Below are positions 38,884-50,722 of a DNA stretch of 64,000 bases, one piece after another. A program made the position numbers and the translations under genes. Numbering within the stretch: the stretch's first letter is position 1; each line of letters opens with the position of its first letter. The notes beneath the pieces were generated by a model. The model saw nothing but the letters and a program-made list of their open reading frames with translations, did no database searches and was not told the origin of the DNA. Source of the stretch: Amoebidium appalachense (taxonomy: Eukaryota > Ichthyosporea). Location: positions 4,154,001 to 4,218,000 of the forward strand of contig CAVNZM010000010.1 of NCBI GenBank assembly GCA_963693365.1, written 5' to 3'.

Positions 38884-40256
38884 CTAATAATCCTCCCAGG
38901 GGGACGGGCCGGGCTTTGGTTGGTTGGTATATACTATTTGGGGTGGTTCCATGGCCGGTTTTTCCAGGGCTGCTTGTGCTTGTGCCTTTTTGGAGGCTGC
39001 GTGGCGTTTTAGCACGTCGGTGTAGTAAGAATCTACGGTGGCGCTGAACTTTGCCACCGGTGAGGGAAGTTTCGATAAGGGGACATCATGTCGTACGTGT
39101 ATTCCAGGTCGCGGACCCGACACATGAGTTCTTCGAAGAAGTCGGTGTGGATAATGGCCGGTCCGAGTTGATCTATTGCAAGCTCCGCAACATTCAATAA
39201 CACCGCTGCCTCGTGTGCCGACCGTTTATGGCTGAGATTAGACGTCTCAATAGCTGCACGGAAAGGCCCCTCCGTCGACACGAAGGCCTGGATGAGGGAG
39301 ACCCCGTTTTCGCGGCGTTCGTACGAAAAACAATCGTCCAGAAGATTGTGGGCTTGGTAAGTGTCCATCTTATCTTGCAAGAAATGGGTGCGGCGTGGCC
39401 AGGGGGTGAGTTGTAGAGTGTCAAGGTCAAGGACAGGGCGGTCGGGGTAGTCGTTTTTGGTGCCTAGGGCACGTTGTTTCTTGGTGGTAAACATGGTGCC
39501 GTTGTTACGTATCCAGGAATTTCGGGTGTCTGTGTTGAGATCTGGATTTGACTTGACCGGAGCAGGGGCTGGTTTTTGCTTGGGTGTTGACTAGAAGGGT
39601 CATTGCCTTTGACAAAGTGGAGAGGGCGTCACCCAAGTCGTTGCTGTTGCTTTGGGAATGTGTCGTTAAAGGTGACGGATTGGTGGAAGGCTCGTGATCC
39701 CCAGCATTAGATCGGTGTGTACAGCGGTAGCGGGGCACACTGAGGAGCCGAGGTATTCGTTGCGGGAGCGAGGGAGGCGGGTGCTAGGGTGTGTCTTTGT
39801 CACGGGTTTTACTTGGTTGCGGAGAGCCAACAGGGTGCTCTCAAAGGCAGAGTCTGCGTCGTCTGTGACGTCCGTGGGGGTGGGGGTGGGGTCGACATGG
39901 GTGGTAGTTGGGATGGGTGCGTAGGGGTTGGGCTTGTGTGACTCCCAATCGCCGTGATCAAGGAGGGTGGTGGCGAATTCCTGGAGGCACTTCGGGGTGA
40001 AAGCTTCAGCTGTGGGCTTCCACTCAGACCCCGGTGTAATGCCAATTTCAGAGAGGATTTTCTGAAACGAACGAATTAGACAGTAGATGTTGGGTTCTCC
40101 TTCGGGAACTGGGTGATGGCTCAAACGTAAGAGTGTCATGTAGATGGAGGTGTTGTGTAGCCAAGAGAAACTATCAGGGTGGTAGGTGTCCCAGTTTTTC
40201 TGGAAATCACGAATCTGAGCATAGCAGAACTGGACCTTCTTGTGTGCTGCTGCCAT
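38884..40256 (-). pseudogene. Element-encoded protein of unknown family, broken by frame changes
   Basis: Adjoining minus-strand frames look like one protein split by shifts. 40256-39666 starts MAAAHKKVQFCYAQIRDFQK, 39738-39505 contains DALSTLSKAMTLLVNT, 39494-39033 contains FVSTEGPFRAAIETSNLSHK, and 39123-38884 ends PKPGPSPWEDY. Composition and position between the repeats suggest a structural (Gag/capsid-like) protein, but I do not recognise a family and see no zinc knuckle. At least two frame changes are needed, near 39700 and 39095. It is probably no longer functional. Confidence 0.45.
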
Positions 40257-40316
40257 GTCGGCCTATGTGGGGTCATCCCCTTGCAGCGCTGCGGAGAGCT
40301 CGTTTCAGACATGGTA

Positions 40317-40679
40317 GGCAAATTACGAAAGGGAACCGTCTAAGACAACTGGCAAAGGGCTATGTGTCGCCAAAGCAAAACGACACACCTAAAAACCCAA
40401 TCCACGTTTCCTAGTACAGTCTTCGCTATTACCACGCCTACTCAGCTCACCAACTGACCCAGATGGCTCCAAAATGGAGCTTATATACTGGAGGGAGGAA
40501 TTCTTGTACCTAAACCACAGCTAGGAAGTAGCCAATCAGAACTACCAAATCAAGAGTCAGCCAATCGGAACCGAACATCCCGAAATGGTTCACAATACAA
40601 AATTCTCATGAACATTCCAACTTTCTGTATCGACACACCCTCACGCTCACCTTCCCCTCCGTTCTATCGAGATAACAAT
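40317..40679 (-). repeat. Terminal direct repeat, upstream copy (minus orientation)
   Basis: This copy directly precedes the minus-strand frames. Compared with the copy at 37910-38259 it carries insertions such as GTCTA and TAGGAAGTAGC, so the two have diverged by indels. Confidence 0.7.
40480..40487 (-). promoter_or_regulatory. TATA-like box in the terminal repeat
   Basis: On the minus strand the repeat reads TATATAAG. It would direct transcription toward the element's minus-strand frames starting about 160 bp downstream of the repeat's inner edge. The same word occurs in the other copy at 38069-38076. Confidence 0.4.
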
Positions 40680-41472
40680 CGTGCCAGTTCAAAAACATAA
40701 AACTCCATTTTTTATATTTTTTTTTGTATCAACCAGCATGTCTGTTATCTGGATACCTGGACCGGGGCTGCCGCTGAGCCTCCAGCCTCTGCCGGCAGGC
40801 CGGTGACGCGTCGGAGGCTCGGAGTACGTGACTTTTTTTTGGTATATGGGTACAGGTGGTCGTGATTCCTGTGCCTGTGGATATTGGATGGGTGGGTGGG
40901 TGTGGGAGGGCCCCCCGGGGGGAAGGGGGGGGGAGGGGGGAGGGGGGGGGGGGGGGGGGGAGGGGGAAGGGGGGAGTATCCCGGTTTGGAAGTGGGAGGA
41001 GGCAGCACGGTGCATGACCAGGTTCAACTTGGTTTGATGGTAGAGTTAGGCGAGTGATTTACACATGGGCAAGGTGTAGGTGAGTAGGTTTGTGTGTGTA
41101 TGCTCGTGGCTGTGGTTTGGATGAACTGGACGTGTATCAGCGGGGATGGAAGGCCCAGGGGAGTGGGCGGCCAAGGGCATGCAGAAAATGTGAAGGGTGG
41201 TGGTGGGGCAAGGGGGGAGGGGGGGGGGGGAGGGGGGGGGGGGGGTACAAGGGGGAAAGAGGGGGAGCAGGAGGAGACGTGAAAGGGGCTGTGTGTGTTT
41301 GTGTGTGTGGAGGGGAGGGGGGGAGGGGGGGGGGGGGGGGGTGCAGGATTATGGATAGGTACTCAGGCTTTCTCAGTATCATTTTCATTTCTTTTGCTTT
41401 TTTCTGTTTCTGTTTCTTTTTCTTTTTCTTTTTATTCTTATTTTTTCTTTTTATTTTTTATTTTTTATTTTT

Positions 41473-41505
<33 letters not shown>

Positions 41506-41908
41506 CGTTGAAAATTTAAAAAAGTTGCACTGTTGTGAACAACATGCAGCCTCAAGCATTCAATATGTGCATATTGTGCTTGGCGGGCATGGCACTGAAT
41601 GTATATTTGTATCCTTAGACTTTGTTTTTTTTGTCTTATTGGCATTACGCATGAGAAATTCGCAAAAACTTCGGGGATGCGTAGCCCAAATTCGGTTCGA
41701 ACTTCCAAAAATTTATATGTATAGAAACAAATACCACTAGCAAAAATAAATCTCTTTTGTTGACTTTAGGAGCAATGCCTTCACAAGCCTCGGATAGTCT
41801 GTTGCCTGTTTGCAGACAAGCTAAACTGCGCGCATGCTCACCTTGGGTGTTTGTGTGTGTGTGTGTGCGTGCGTGCGTGTGTGTGTGCGTGTGTGTGTGC
41901 GCGCGCGC

Positions 41909-41978
<70 letters not shown>

Positions 41979-42655
41979 ACGCATGCGCGCACGCCCGTGC
42001 GTGCGGCATGCGTGTGTGCATGTGTGCTGTATGTGTTTGTGTATGTGAATGCGTGCGTGTGTTCTTATGTGTGCGTGCCCGGCCCGCCCTCCCCCCCCTC
42101 CCCCCCCCCCCCCCCCTCCCTCCTCCCCCCCCCCCCCCCCCCCCCCCGCCCCCGCCCACGGTGTTCAACCCTTTCCCCGCCCCTCCCCCTCCCCTCCCAC
42201 CCCCATCCCCTACTGATCATTAATTTTTCTTTTTCAAGTTCAAAAAAGAATCTCAGCACTTTTGGGCAAGCTTTCAACATAAAAACCAAAAAAATATAAG
42301 CAGTGGCTTCGCTTTTCACACCATATTGAAATTCCTAAAGCGTCGGGGGGGGGGGGGGGGGGGGGGGGGAGAAAATGGAGCCGAGAGAGGGTGTGGCTAA
42401 GGGAGAGAGAAAGGGAGGGAGGGAGGGAGGAAGGGAGAGAGAGAGACAGAGAGGGGGTGGGGGGGTGGCATGGGGGTGTGCCGCAGTAAGTTTTCAATAG
42501 ATGTCAGCCTTAGAAGGAGGAGAACGGAAGGAACCCAAAGAAGGGGGGAAGAGGAGGGGATATCACGACTCGGAGGGTCACATATCTCGATGATATATGA
42601 TGCAGTAGTCTTTAGCATGAACATAGGAGGAGAAGGGGGAGGATGTGGTGGTGGT

Positions 42656-42686
<31 letters not shown>

Positions 42687-42903
42687 GGGGGGGGGGAGGG
42701 GGGAGGGGGGGGGGAGGGGGGGGGGGAGGGGGGGAGAGGGGGAGTTTTGGGTTTCACCGTTCTGTTACACTTCTTATTCCATATCACTGCCTTGAATGGG
42801 TGGTGCGAAACAGATAGCATAAGATCTTAAGGTTTTCTTCTTTACCAATTTCATTTTTCATTTTCCCATTAATTTTCATATTTACTTTCGTTCTTTCGTG
42901 CCA

Positions 42904-42945
<42 letters not shown>

Positions 42946-43588
42946 GGACGCTGTACGGCTAAGTACATGTGATGAGTCATCCAGTCTTGAATTACTATTG
43001 TTGCTTGGCTTGCATGTCGCACAGTTTTTGCTCGGCTTAAATACCACAACATGTATGTTTATATCGTCGCTCTTGGTTTTGCTGTCTTTTGGGTGTTGAA
43101 GTAACCTTTTTAAACCCGTGAAAAAAAAAGCTTTTGTAGCACAACCCAAAATTCGGATTACATACCTAGAAATTTCACTTACAAATTTTAGACCTCTGCT
43201 AACGACTGATAATTTGCCTTCACACGTTAGTCTGTAGTAGCCTGTATGCAGACATTCTGAATTGTGTGTTTACGTATGAATATGTGACTGTGTGTGTGTG
43301 TGTGCATGCGCACTTGTGTGCCTTGTGCTTGTGTGTGCGTGTCCGAGTGTGCGTGCATGTATGCGAAAAAAATGTGTGTGCACATGTGCGTGTGCTCGGG
43401 TGCATGTGCTCATGCACACATCTGTGTGTTGGTGTGTCTGCAGGCTTGAGTGTGTGCGTGTGTGCACACGTGTGTTGAATGTGTACATGTGTCTGTAGTA
43501 TGTGTGCGCGACCGTGTACAAACTAATACGTCTATGACACAACAACACCGCCTCCTGTTTTATGTATGTAAAACTTCTAACAAATCTC
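40680..43588. other. Intergenic, repeat-rich, no gene seen
   Basis: The stretch contains G-rich runs at about 40920-40975, 41210-41245 and 41310-41341, a T-to-G homopolymer junction at 41473-41504, a TG tract at 41910-41976, C-rich sequence at 42085-42150, poly-G at 42345-42370 and 42670-42745, and another poly-G at 42905-42942. Unique AT-rich pieces lie between. No exon was recognised on either strand. Confidence 0.6.
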
Positions 43589-44617
43589 CTACATATGGGC
43601 AACTCCAGCCGGCCTAAACTTCTTCTCCAGCTCCACTATTCTATCAACTACAATCCTAGCAGACGGGCGGTCGCAACTGTTCACAGCCAACAAATACAAC
43701 AACAAACTCCTGACATCCGCGTTTATTTTCTTCCACACAAGCGCCATTTTCTCTGTGCACCTTCCCTCCACATGCATCCTAAACCCTTCATCCGTCTCCA
43801 CGTATGCACGCAGCCACGGGAACGAGCCAGTCAACATTGCAAACAGTACGATGCCTCCGGAAAACACGTCGCTCTTTGTAAGGTCCGTGCACGTGTTGTT
43901 TAGCAATTCTGGGGCCATATACTGGGGTGTTCCTGCTTTGTTCTTTTGACAACTTAACACATCTTGCTGTGTGGTGGAGAGCCCAAAGTCAATAAGTTTC
44001 AGTGTTTTACCCTCCGCTGAAACCACGCAGTTGTCGCATTTTACGTCGCAGTGTGCGTATCCGAGCGAGTGAATATGTTCGAGGGCCGTAAACAGTTGCC
44101 GAGCGTAGGACAAAGCGCGTGGGAGAGTAAAAACACCCACGGTTTGAAGTGCATGTAGTAGGTCTCCGCCTTCACAGTATTCCATAACGAAAATATATTC
44201 GTCATTCTCGGCGTCGTGTGCGATTTTTTGTAGTTGAACTATGTTTTCGTGGGGAGTTTGGGACAAGGTTGTGTGTATTTCAATTTCTCGCTCGAGCTCA
44301 GCTGCGTTTTTGCTTGTGTTTGCAACGTGTTTCAAAACAACATAATCACACGTGAGAATGTTTATGGCAATATCTATGTATCCAAACCCACCCTCTGCCG
44401 CATGCGCTTGCACAACGGCAAACTGTGTGCGCAGATGTGCAGCGGGCGTTTTCACGTGCTCTTTCGTTGGGTTAGTAGGATGCCTTTCGTCTGAACTGAT
44501 GCTGTTTTCGTTGTTGCAAGTGGTTGACTCGAGTTCTTTCTCCCACTTGCACAAAAGTGTTTGTATGGGCTCTGTGCCTAGTCTACCTTGTGTTTGTTTT
44601 TTAGTTTTTTTTCCCAT
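43589..44617 (-). CDS. Intronless Ser/Thr protein kinase, non-RD type
   Basis: A single open frame of 342 residues starting MGKKTKKQTQ. A basic, polar N-terminus of about 65 residues precedes the kinase fold. The Gly-rich loop is AAEGGFGYIDIAI (about 73-85), the ATP lysine is K96 in YVVLKHV and the helix-C Glu is in ELEREIEIH (E109 or E111). The hinge is VMEYCEGGDL. The catalytic loop is AHCDVKCDN (H189, C190, D191, N196), so the usual HRD is HCD. The metal motif is IDFGLS (D210) and APE is at 235-237. All catalytic residues are present, so it should be active. The missing Arg suggests that it is not controlled by ordinary activation-loop phosphorylation. I cannot assign a subfamily; NAK/ULK-like or fungal-type kinases are possible. 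No intron interrupts it, unlike its neighbours. Confidence 0.88.
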   Translation of the reverse strand: MGKKTKKQTQGRLGTEPIQTLLCKWEKELESTTCNNENSISSDERHPTNPTKEHVKTPAAHLRTQFAVVQAHAAEGGFGYIDIAINILTCDYVVLKHVANTSKNAAELEREIEIHTTLSQTPHENIVQLQKIAHDAENDEYIFVMEYCEGGDLLHALQTVGVFTLPRALSYARQLFTALEHIHSLGYAHCDVKCDNCVVSAEGKTLKLIDFGLSTTQQDVLSCQKNKAGTPQYMAPELLNNTCTDLTKSDVFSGGIVLFAMLTGSFPWLRAYVETDEGFRMHVEGRCTEKMALVWKKINADVRSLLLYLLAVNSCDRPSARIVVDRIVELEKKFRPAGVAHM

Positions 44618-45453
44618 CGCCCATAAGCAGCTTTATGGGCTTTGAAAGGTAAGAAGGGAGCCTCATTTCACACTACCTATCTACAACCTTATTTATTCTA
44701 CACCGAATGGGTTGCGAAGATACACAAGCACATATAATTTAAATATCTCACCTAACAACACATTACACAGTTTTAGCTAAGAAAGGTAGTTTTGGGTTGA
44801 TAGGTTGCTAAGTTGTGATGTGAACAGCGTGTCGCCGCGAGCGTCCTGCTGTTGTTAGGCTGGCAACGTGTTGTGTTTGAGCTGTGCACATGTGAACTTG
44901 TGTGAACACGAATAGATCCGCGGAGCCGCACGCCAGAAATGATTCGCCAATATCTCGAATAGATCTCTTCGACCAGCCAAGTCGAAAAACGATTGGTCCG
45001 TGAGTTGGCCTCGGAATGTTTGGGAGATAGTGACTCGGACCCAGGAAAGTCACGACTTCAACGTCCAGGAATCAGGATAGCACTACAATAGTTCGGAGTT
45101 CCCATTGGAATTTGTCTGCGTAACCTTATAAGGCTGGCCTGCTCTTGCCTGCAAGATTCGGATCATCTGATTGGCCTCACTTTCCGAAAGGGCTAGGGTA
45201 ACGGCTGCCCTCACCCGATCGGGGCCGAGACGCAAACCAATAGCCCTTTATCAATTAGGGGTTTACGCTGTTTACTCGAGGCAAAGAGAACCAGTCTCAG
45301 GTATGGGGGGGGGGGGGTTTGCTCGGAATATCCCCTCAGCGGTATATCATGATCACGTACATAGATGTCGGGTGGTGACTATATATCAGGGTTTACTTTC
45401 TCTACGAGACACCATAAAGACTACAAGGAGAAATCAATTAGTTGGGGTTCCCC

Positions 45454-45454
<1 letters not shown>
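44618..45454. other. Intergenic: upstream region of the kinase
   Basis: Ordinary non-repetitive sequence, except for a short poly-G at 45305-45317. It should contain the kinase promoter on the minus strand. I see no clear TATA box and no gene. Confidence 0.5.
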
Positions 45455-45498
<44 letters not shown>

Positions 45499-45530
45499 GG
45501 GCTCCCCTCGGGACACTCGGTATCAGCTGG

Positions 45531-45583
<53 letters not shown>

Positions 45584-46578
45584 TGTGTGTGTGTGCGCGT
45601 GCGCTATAATTTTGTAGTGATGTGTTTCTCAAGCCAATCAATACATCTAATAAACAGGTCGTAGTTACGCGTGTTTAGTATAAAATCAAGGATGTTGTAA
45701 TTTACAGGTAGGCTATCTTTCTGGGTGTCTGTTGTGAATGTGACGTGTGTGTGTTGCGGTATTATGTGGTCTATCAAACTACATTTGGCGATACATGACC
45801 GGTTAAACTGGTGTGTGTGTGTGTTGTTTGGGCATGCAAATGATGCCACCTTATACTTATTAGATCTCCACTGTATAGCACGTGTACAGTAAAAGCGTGG
45901 TAATTGATCAACAATACCATCAGCTAGAGAAAGACCAGTTCTACAGGAAGGTAATATGTATTTAGGTGTTATACACTTGCGAGTGCCATATTTGGCAATA
46001 TGGTTGAGGCGGTCAGTATATATAAAACGAGACATAAGGCTTAGTTTTTCAAGGTGTATGCTTTCATCGGGTCTAGTGTCGTGTGGTATCTTTTTCCATT
46101 TGTTATATTGCGTGATTATCTTGTGATTGTGTACATGTTTAATAAGTAAGTGGCAGTCCAAAGTCACACACACACTATTGCGGGGTTTATTTGTATTTGT
46201 GCCCAGGGGAGAAGGGGAGAGAGAGGGGAGGAAAGAGGGGAGAGGTGAGGAGGGGACAGGTCGGATAGAGAAGAGAGGGTGGGAGGGCAAATACTTCTTT
46301 AAGCGGCTTATGTGCTTATTGAATTTCAGCGCGAGATAGGATACTCTAGCAGCTATTGGGACCAGACCATATATCGAGAGCGTTACAGGCCCAGGTTTAC
46401 AACAGTTGTTAGATAGAAAGGAGGCAACTTCTGCTTCAAGGAAATTTGCCAAGGGTTTAAGCGCTCTAGTTCTCTCTTTCTTGATCCAAGCGGCGAGAAG
46501 GGGTAAACCATATTCACATGCCGGGAAGACAAAAGTGCGAATAAATGTAAGTCTAATAGAAGGATGGAGGATCAATTA
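45455..46578 (-). mobile_element. 5'-truncated non-LTR (LINE-like) retrotransposon end
   Basis: A minus-strand frame (about 46575-45604) of 323 residues is followed by a CA tract (45533-45594) and a 40-nt poly-A on the minus strand (45455-45494). The start of the frame, IRTFVFPACEYGLPLLAAW, resembles the segment just after the reverse transcriptase core of LINEs. Near the end, CPNNTHTHQFNRSCIAKC could be a zinc-knuckle-like motif. An in-frame stop at about 46578 and the absence of the catalytic core point to 5' truncation. Similarity is from memory and moderate. Confidence 0.5.
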
Positions 46579-48347
46579 CCGGAAAGTCTGAACGATTTGA
46601 TTAACCAATACCAGGAGTCAAATATCAGTACCCACTTCTATATATGGTCTTGCGATGCGTGGTAGTCCAATCATCGCTTAAAAATACCATGAACAAGCCT
46701 TATTTGGTTCCAAAGGCTTACTGCTGATCCTTATTTGGTTCGAAAGGCTTACAGTGGGAAGTGAGAAAGCAAGAAAGAAAGACAGGGAGAAAAAAAGAAA
46801 GAAAAAAAGAAAAAAAGAAAAAAAGAGAGAAATAAAGAAAGAAAGAAGAAAAAAAAAGGAAAAAAATAAAGAAAAAAAGATAAGAAAAAAGAAAAAAAAG
46901 CGCCCGTTGGTTTTTTGAGAGCTAAGGAGTCAGAGGCCGCTGCAGCTGCGCGGCGTTGAAGCCATGGTAAATCTCCCCATACCCCAAACCATGGGATTAA
47001 AAACGACATTTTTATTCACTTTGGGAAAGCTGCTGACTAATATAGCAAATTTCGGCACAAGCTAAAACTAGATATGTGTATCAAAATTGTGTTTGTTTTT
47101 CAAAATTTGCTATCGATTTTTAGCGAGAGTGATGTGCTGTGATGTATTGTTGGCCATATTCACACACGACACGACACGCCATCATGAACAGATAGGTTTG
47201 TGGGGACTCGATTACATGGCAAGAAGCTGTGTGTCTATTTTTAAAATATCCAATCAATGTCAAACAGTCAAAAACTAAGTAAAATTTGCTTTAAAATCGT
47301 TCAATCTATTTGATACCAGTTTTGGAAATGGGTGTAAAAGTCGACCAATCTCAGCTCGCCGCTAGATCTACTACCATTTTTGGACTACTTTGGCCCAATC
47401 CGTAAAGATTATTTAAACTATTAAAAAAATATAGTAAATTTGGTTGATAAATGGCTAATGAAATACCAAAGGATGGCAAAGAACGCATATTTGCCAGGCT
47501 GCAAAATTGCTGGGCTCCAGACCAAAATATGCTCCTGGTATAGATATATCAGGCCAGAACCATCTTATCTGCACCTTTTGTCCGGCATTATAGTTTAGAA
47601 CGACCAGTGTGACGTGTCTCTTTTACGTCCACTCACACTGAGAAAGCTCACACACACGAACAATTATTTGGTGGTACCCTGATTTTGGCCTGGACAAGCA
47701 GATAGAAATCGGCCGTTTGATTGGTCTACAACGACGTGCTGGAAAGAGGCAAACGTATCTGATTCGAGGATCAGTACAAAGGTTTGGAATTTGATTGGGA
47801 AACAGCCACCTCTCACGCCGGTGTGCACGCATGCTCCGCTCTATGCAAAACGCAAAAGGAAAACACGCGCTAAAAAGGAGTATGTATAATGGGAGCTATT
47901 CATATTCATGTATCAGATTCCACATTTGTGCGAGCCCAAAATAGGCCCTTTTCCTCTTCTTTCGGTGCGAGCTTCAAGTGCCATTGCACTTTATCTCATT
48001 GTTGCCTAGCATGTACATATGTCACTGGCTGCATTTGATTGGCTGTGCTGGAAAACGCAGTAGGCCGTCGAATGTGGCTGGGCCTCCGGCAATGTCCACG
48101 CAATAAAAAGTGTGTAAACCCCATGATACATGTCTCTTGTTTGTAAATCCCGGAATTCCTACCCAGATGAGAGTCCTACAACTTGTTTCTGAATATGTTT
48201 TATTACACCCCTATTTTTCGTCATATACATTAGATAAAGCCCCATTTACAACATTCATTGTATAGTGTGATTTCCTAACAAAAATTCCCCGCTATTTCTG
48301 GTTTTGCCATATATGGATAAAAAACGAAAAACTTGCACCCGCCAAAG
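46579..48347. other. Intergenic, mostly unique AT-rich sequence
   Basis: A short duplication (CTTATTTGGTTC(C/G)AAAGGCTTAC) occurs at about 46700-46755 and an A/G-rich tract at 46760-46900. The rest, to 48340, is free of long homopolymers, unlike most of the window. No gene or RNA was recognised. Confidence 0.55.
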
Positions 48348-48355
48348 TATAAATA
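48348..48355 (+). promoter_or_regulatory. TATA box of the glycogen branching enzyme gene
   Basis: TATAAATA lies about 110 bp before a strong donor (GCCAAG/GTAAAC at 48458/48459). This fits a promoter followed by a short non-coding first exon beginning near 48380. Confidence 0.55.
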
Positions 48356-48379
48356 TAGCACTTCTGTCTGCAGTTTTCA

Positions 48380-48458
48380 TCGCACTGAGTTGGCTTTGTG
48401 TTTCTTAGTGTTTAAGCGGTCCTTTTCTCTGGCGCTTTTTCCTTCAAAAGACGCCAAG
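48380..48458 (+). other. Probable 5'UTR exon of the branching enzyme gene
   Basis: A C/T-rich stretch ends in GACGCCAAG before GTAAAC. The first coding exon begins exactly after TTTTTTCTCAG with ATG at 49178, so the initiation codon sits at the very start of exon 2. The transcription start is estimated from the TATA box. Confidence 0.5.
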
Positions 48459-49177
48459 GTAAACATGACATTCCAATTATGGCTTGATATAAGAAAATCT
48501 AGCTTATGATAGTTAATTTCTTTTGTGAATGAGGATGTTGAGTCAGTTTCTTTTAGAATATATTATGCTGCTCAGTTGTTGCAGAATAATTCTACGTAGG
48601 CCACTCTGGCTTCTTGAATGATGAGAGCTGCCCCGATGTGATTGAGCGGTTAGAATGGACCTTGTTTCAGTGTATACTTGTAAAAGGTCACCTTCAGTCT
48701 CAGTTCAGTTGGTTCCGCAGTCGTATAGCGCACTGCTTGAGACATGTCTTGTAGTGTACACCTCCCTGTCAGGTGCTTTGTTTGTGGATCTACTCTCCTC
48801 TCACTGTCTCCCCCCCCCCCCCCCCCCCCCCCCCCCCTTCCTCCCTTGAAGCCCACTGCCGCCTGCGTCCCTCTATACTCCACCTGACGTCTTCTCTCTC
48901 ACTGTGGACACCATTAGTGGTTTATTTATGACAGTTCTAGTGGCTGCCAGTAACTCTTCACAGCAGCTATAGCGTGCTTCCTCGTTTGTCTTCGAGAAAG
49001 ATGCAATATGAAGTTACCTTCTGTCACAGCTAAGACTATTGTACAACACACAGGGATGCTATCCCCTTCCACCCCGCCGGCAACCCCCCCCCCCCCCCCC
49101 CCTCCACCCTCCCCCCGTACCTTTATCTGATACTATATGTTCAATCTTAGGCTGATCATGGGCATGTTTTTTCTCAG

Positions 49178-50689
49178 ATGGCTGAGGTCAAGCCCCCTAA
49201 GCTCGATGAGCTTTTCCAGGTGGACCCGTACATCAAGAACTACGAGCATCAAATCTGCAGACGGTAAGTCTTTTTCCTATATGGTCCAGCAAAAACACCG
49301 ATTTTTTGCTGGTTTCCGAGTTCTATATGTCTGCTTCGTGCACTGCCCTCTGATTCCCCTTTTCTTCATTATTCGTGCACGCTATACAGACACCCCTCGA
49401 ATTCAACGCAAGTGCAAAGTCCTTGGGTTTCGTTTTTTTTTTGGGTGGGGAGAGGAGGGGGGGGGGGGGGGGATTGGGAGTGTCTAGACAAGACCACAAC
49501 AGATGAGATGCTGTTTACTCGTTTGCCGTGTGCTCATCAGCTCTCTTTTATGACACGACCCCCTTCCCCTCACAGGTACAACAACTACATCACCTACCGT
49601 AAGCGCATTGAGGAGGCCGAGGGTAGCTTGGATGCGTTCTCCAAGAGCTACCAGACGATGGGTCTGCACATCCAGAAGGACAACAGCGTCAAGTACAAGG
49701 AGTGGATCCCCAATGCCAAGGAGGCCTGGCTCATCGGTGACTTCAGTAAGTCTCCCCCCCCCCCCCCCCCCCCCCCCCGCTCCCCTCTCTCCTCCCTCTC
49801 CCGTCCCCTCTCCGCTCCCCCCCTCCCCCCTGTCTCTCTCCCCCTTTTCTTGAGCAACACAATCATTAACAACTTCAGTATGTCCGCCGGCTACCGCCCC
49901 TCACCCCTCACCTCCACCCCCATGTCTCTCTCCCCCTCTTCTAAAGCAACACGATCATCATCAACACACACACACACACACACAGGAACATGTTTTCCGT
50001 AGTGGGTCGGCTATCACCGGATGTGTCTTTCAACTGAAGCTAAAGACCACACGTAGCAAACGGATTCGATTGAAAACCAAAACCACACCGGGCCCCCCTG
50101 GACCAAGCTACCCCCCCCCCTGTCTGTCCCCGTTTGTTCTTACATCCCAGCTACTCCTTATTGTAGCTAACCAGCTCCCAACTGCCCCCTCCCCCTACTC
50201 TCTCGTTCCTCTTTTCCCCCCTCCTCTCCCCGCCGCCCTCCCCCCCCCCCCTCTCTCTGTGTGTGTGTGTGCATGCGTGTGTGTGTGTGTGTACAGACAA
50301 CTGGGAGCGCAGCGATGCGTACAAGATGACGGACATTGGCTTTGGCAAGTTTGAGCTCACCGTGCCTGCTGTTAATGGCGAGTGTGCCATTCCCCACAAC
50401 AGCCGTGTGAAGGTACGGGTTCTGGCTCTGTGTGGGTGCCAACAAAGTTTTCAAGCCTATATTTTGCCTCTGTTTATAGGACTCTCTTTCTCTTATCCCT
50501 TTTTTCTCTTGCACACCCTTCTTCTCTGACCACTATCCCCCCCCCCCCCCCCCCCCCCCCCCACCACCACCACCACCACCACCACTCCTTTTCTCTCTTC
50601 TCCCTCTCTCCGTGTCCCTCTTTCCTGCTATCGACAGTTAGCCTTAATGAAACAGATGTCTACCACCTGACATACTCATTCTGTTTCTT

Positions 50690-50722
<33 letters not shown>

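Larger units (their letters stand above)
37698..40679 (-). mobile_element. Direct-repeat-bounded element, LTR-like, non-autonomous or decayed
   Basis: A segment of about 350 bp at 37910-38259 recurs in the same orientation at 40317-40679, nearly identical apart from small indels. Each copy starts GGCAAATTACGAAAGGG and ends with AACAAT. A second repeat of about 125 bp (AATGCACAAGGCAAAAAC...) occurs at 37698-37824 and 38257-38384, the latter directly abutting the first long copy. Between the long repeats lie minus-strand reading frames (38884-40256). The repeats do not have the usual TG...CA ends and no reverse transcriptase, integrase or protease is seen, so a classical LTR retrotransposon is not proven. 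Solo repeats or nested insertions could explain the extra 125-bp copy. Confidence 0.6.
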
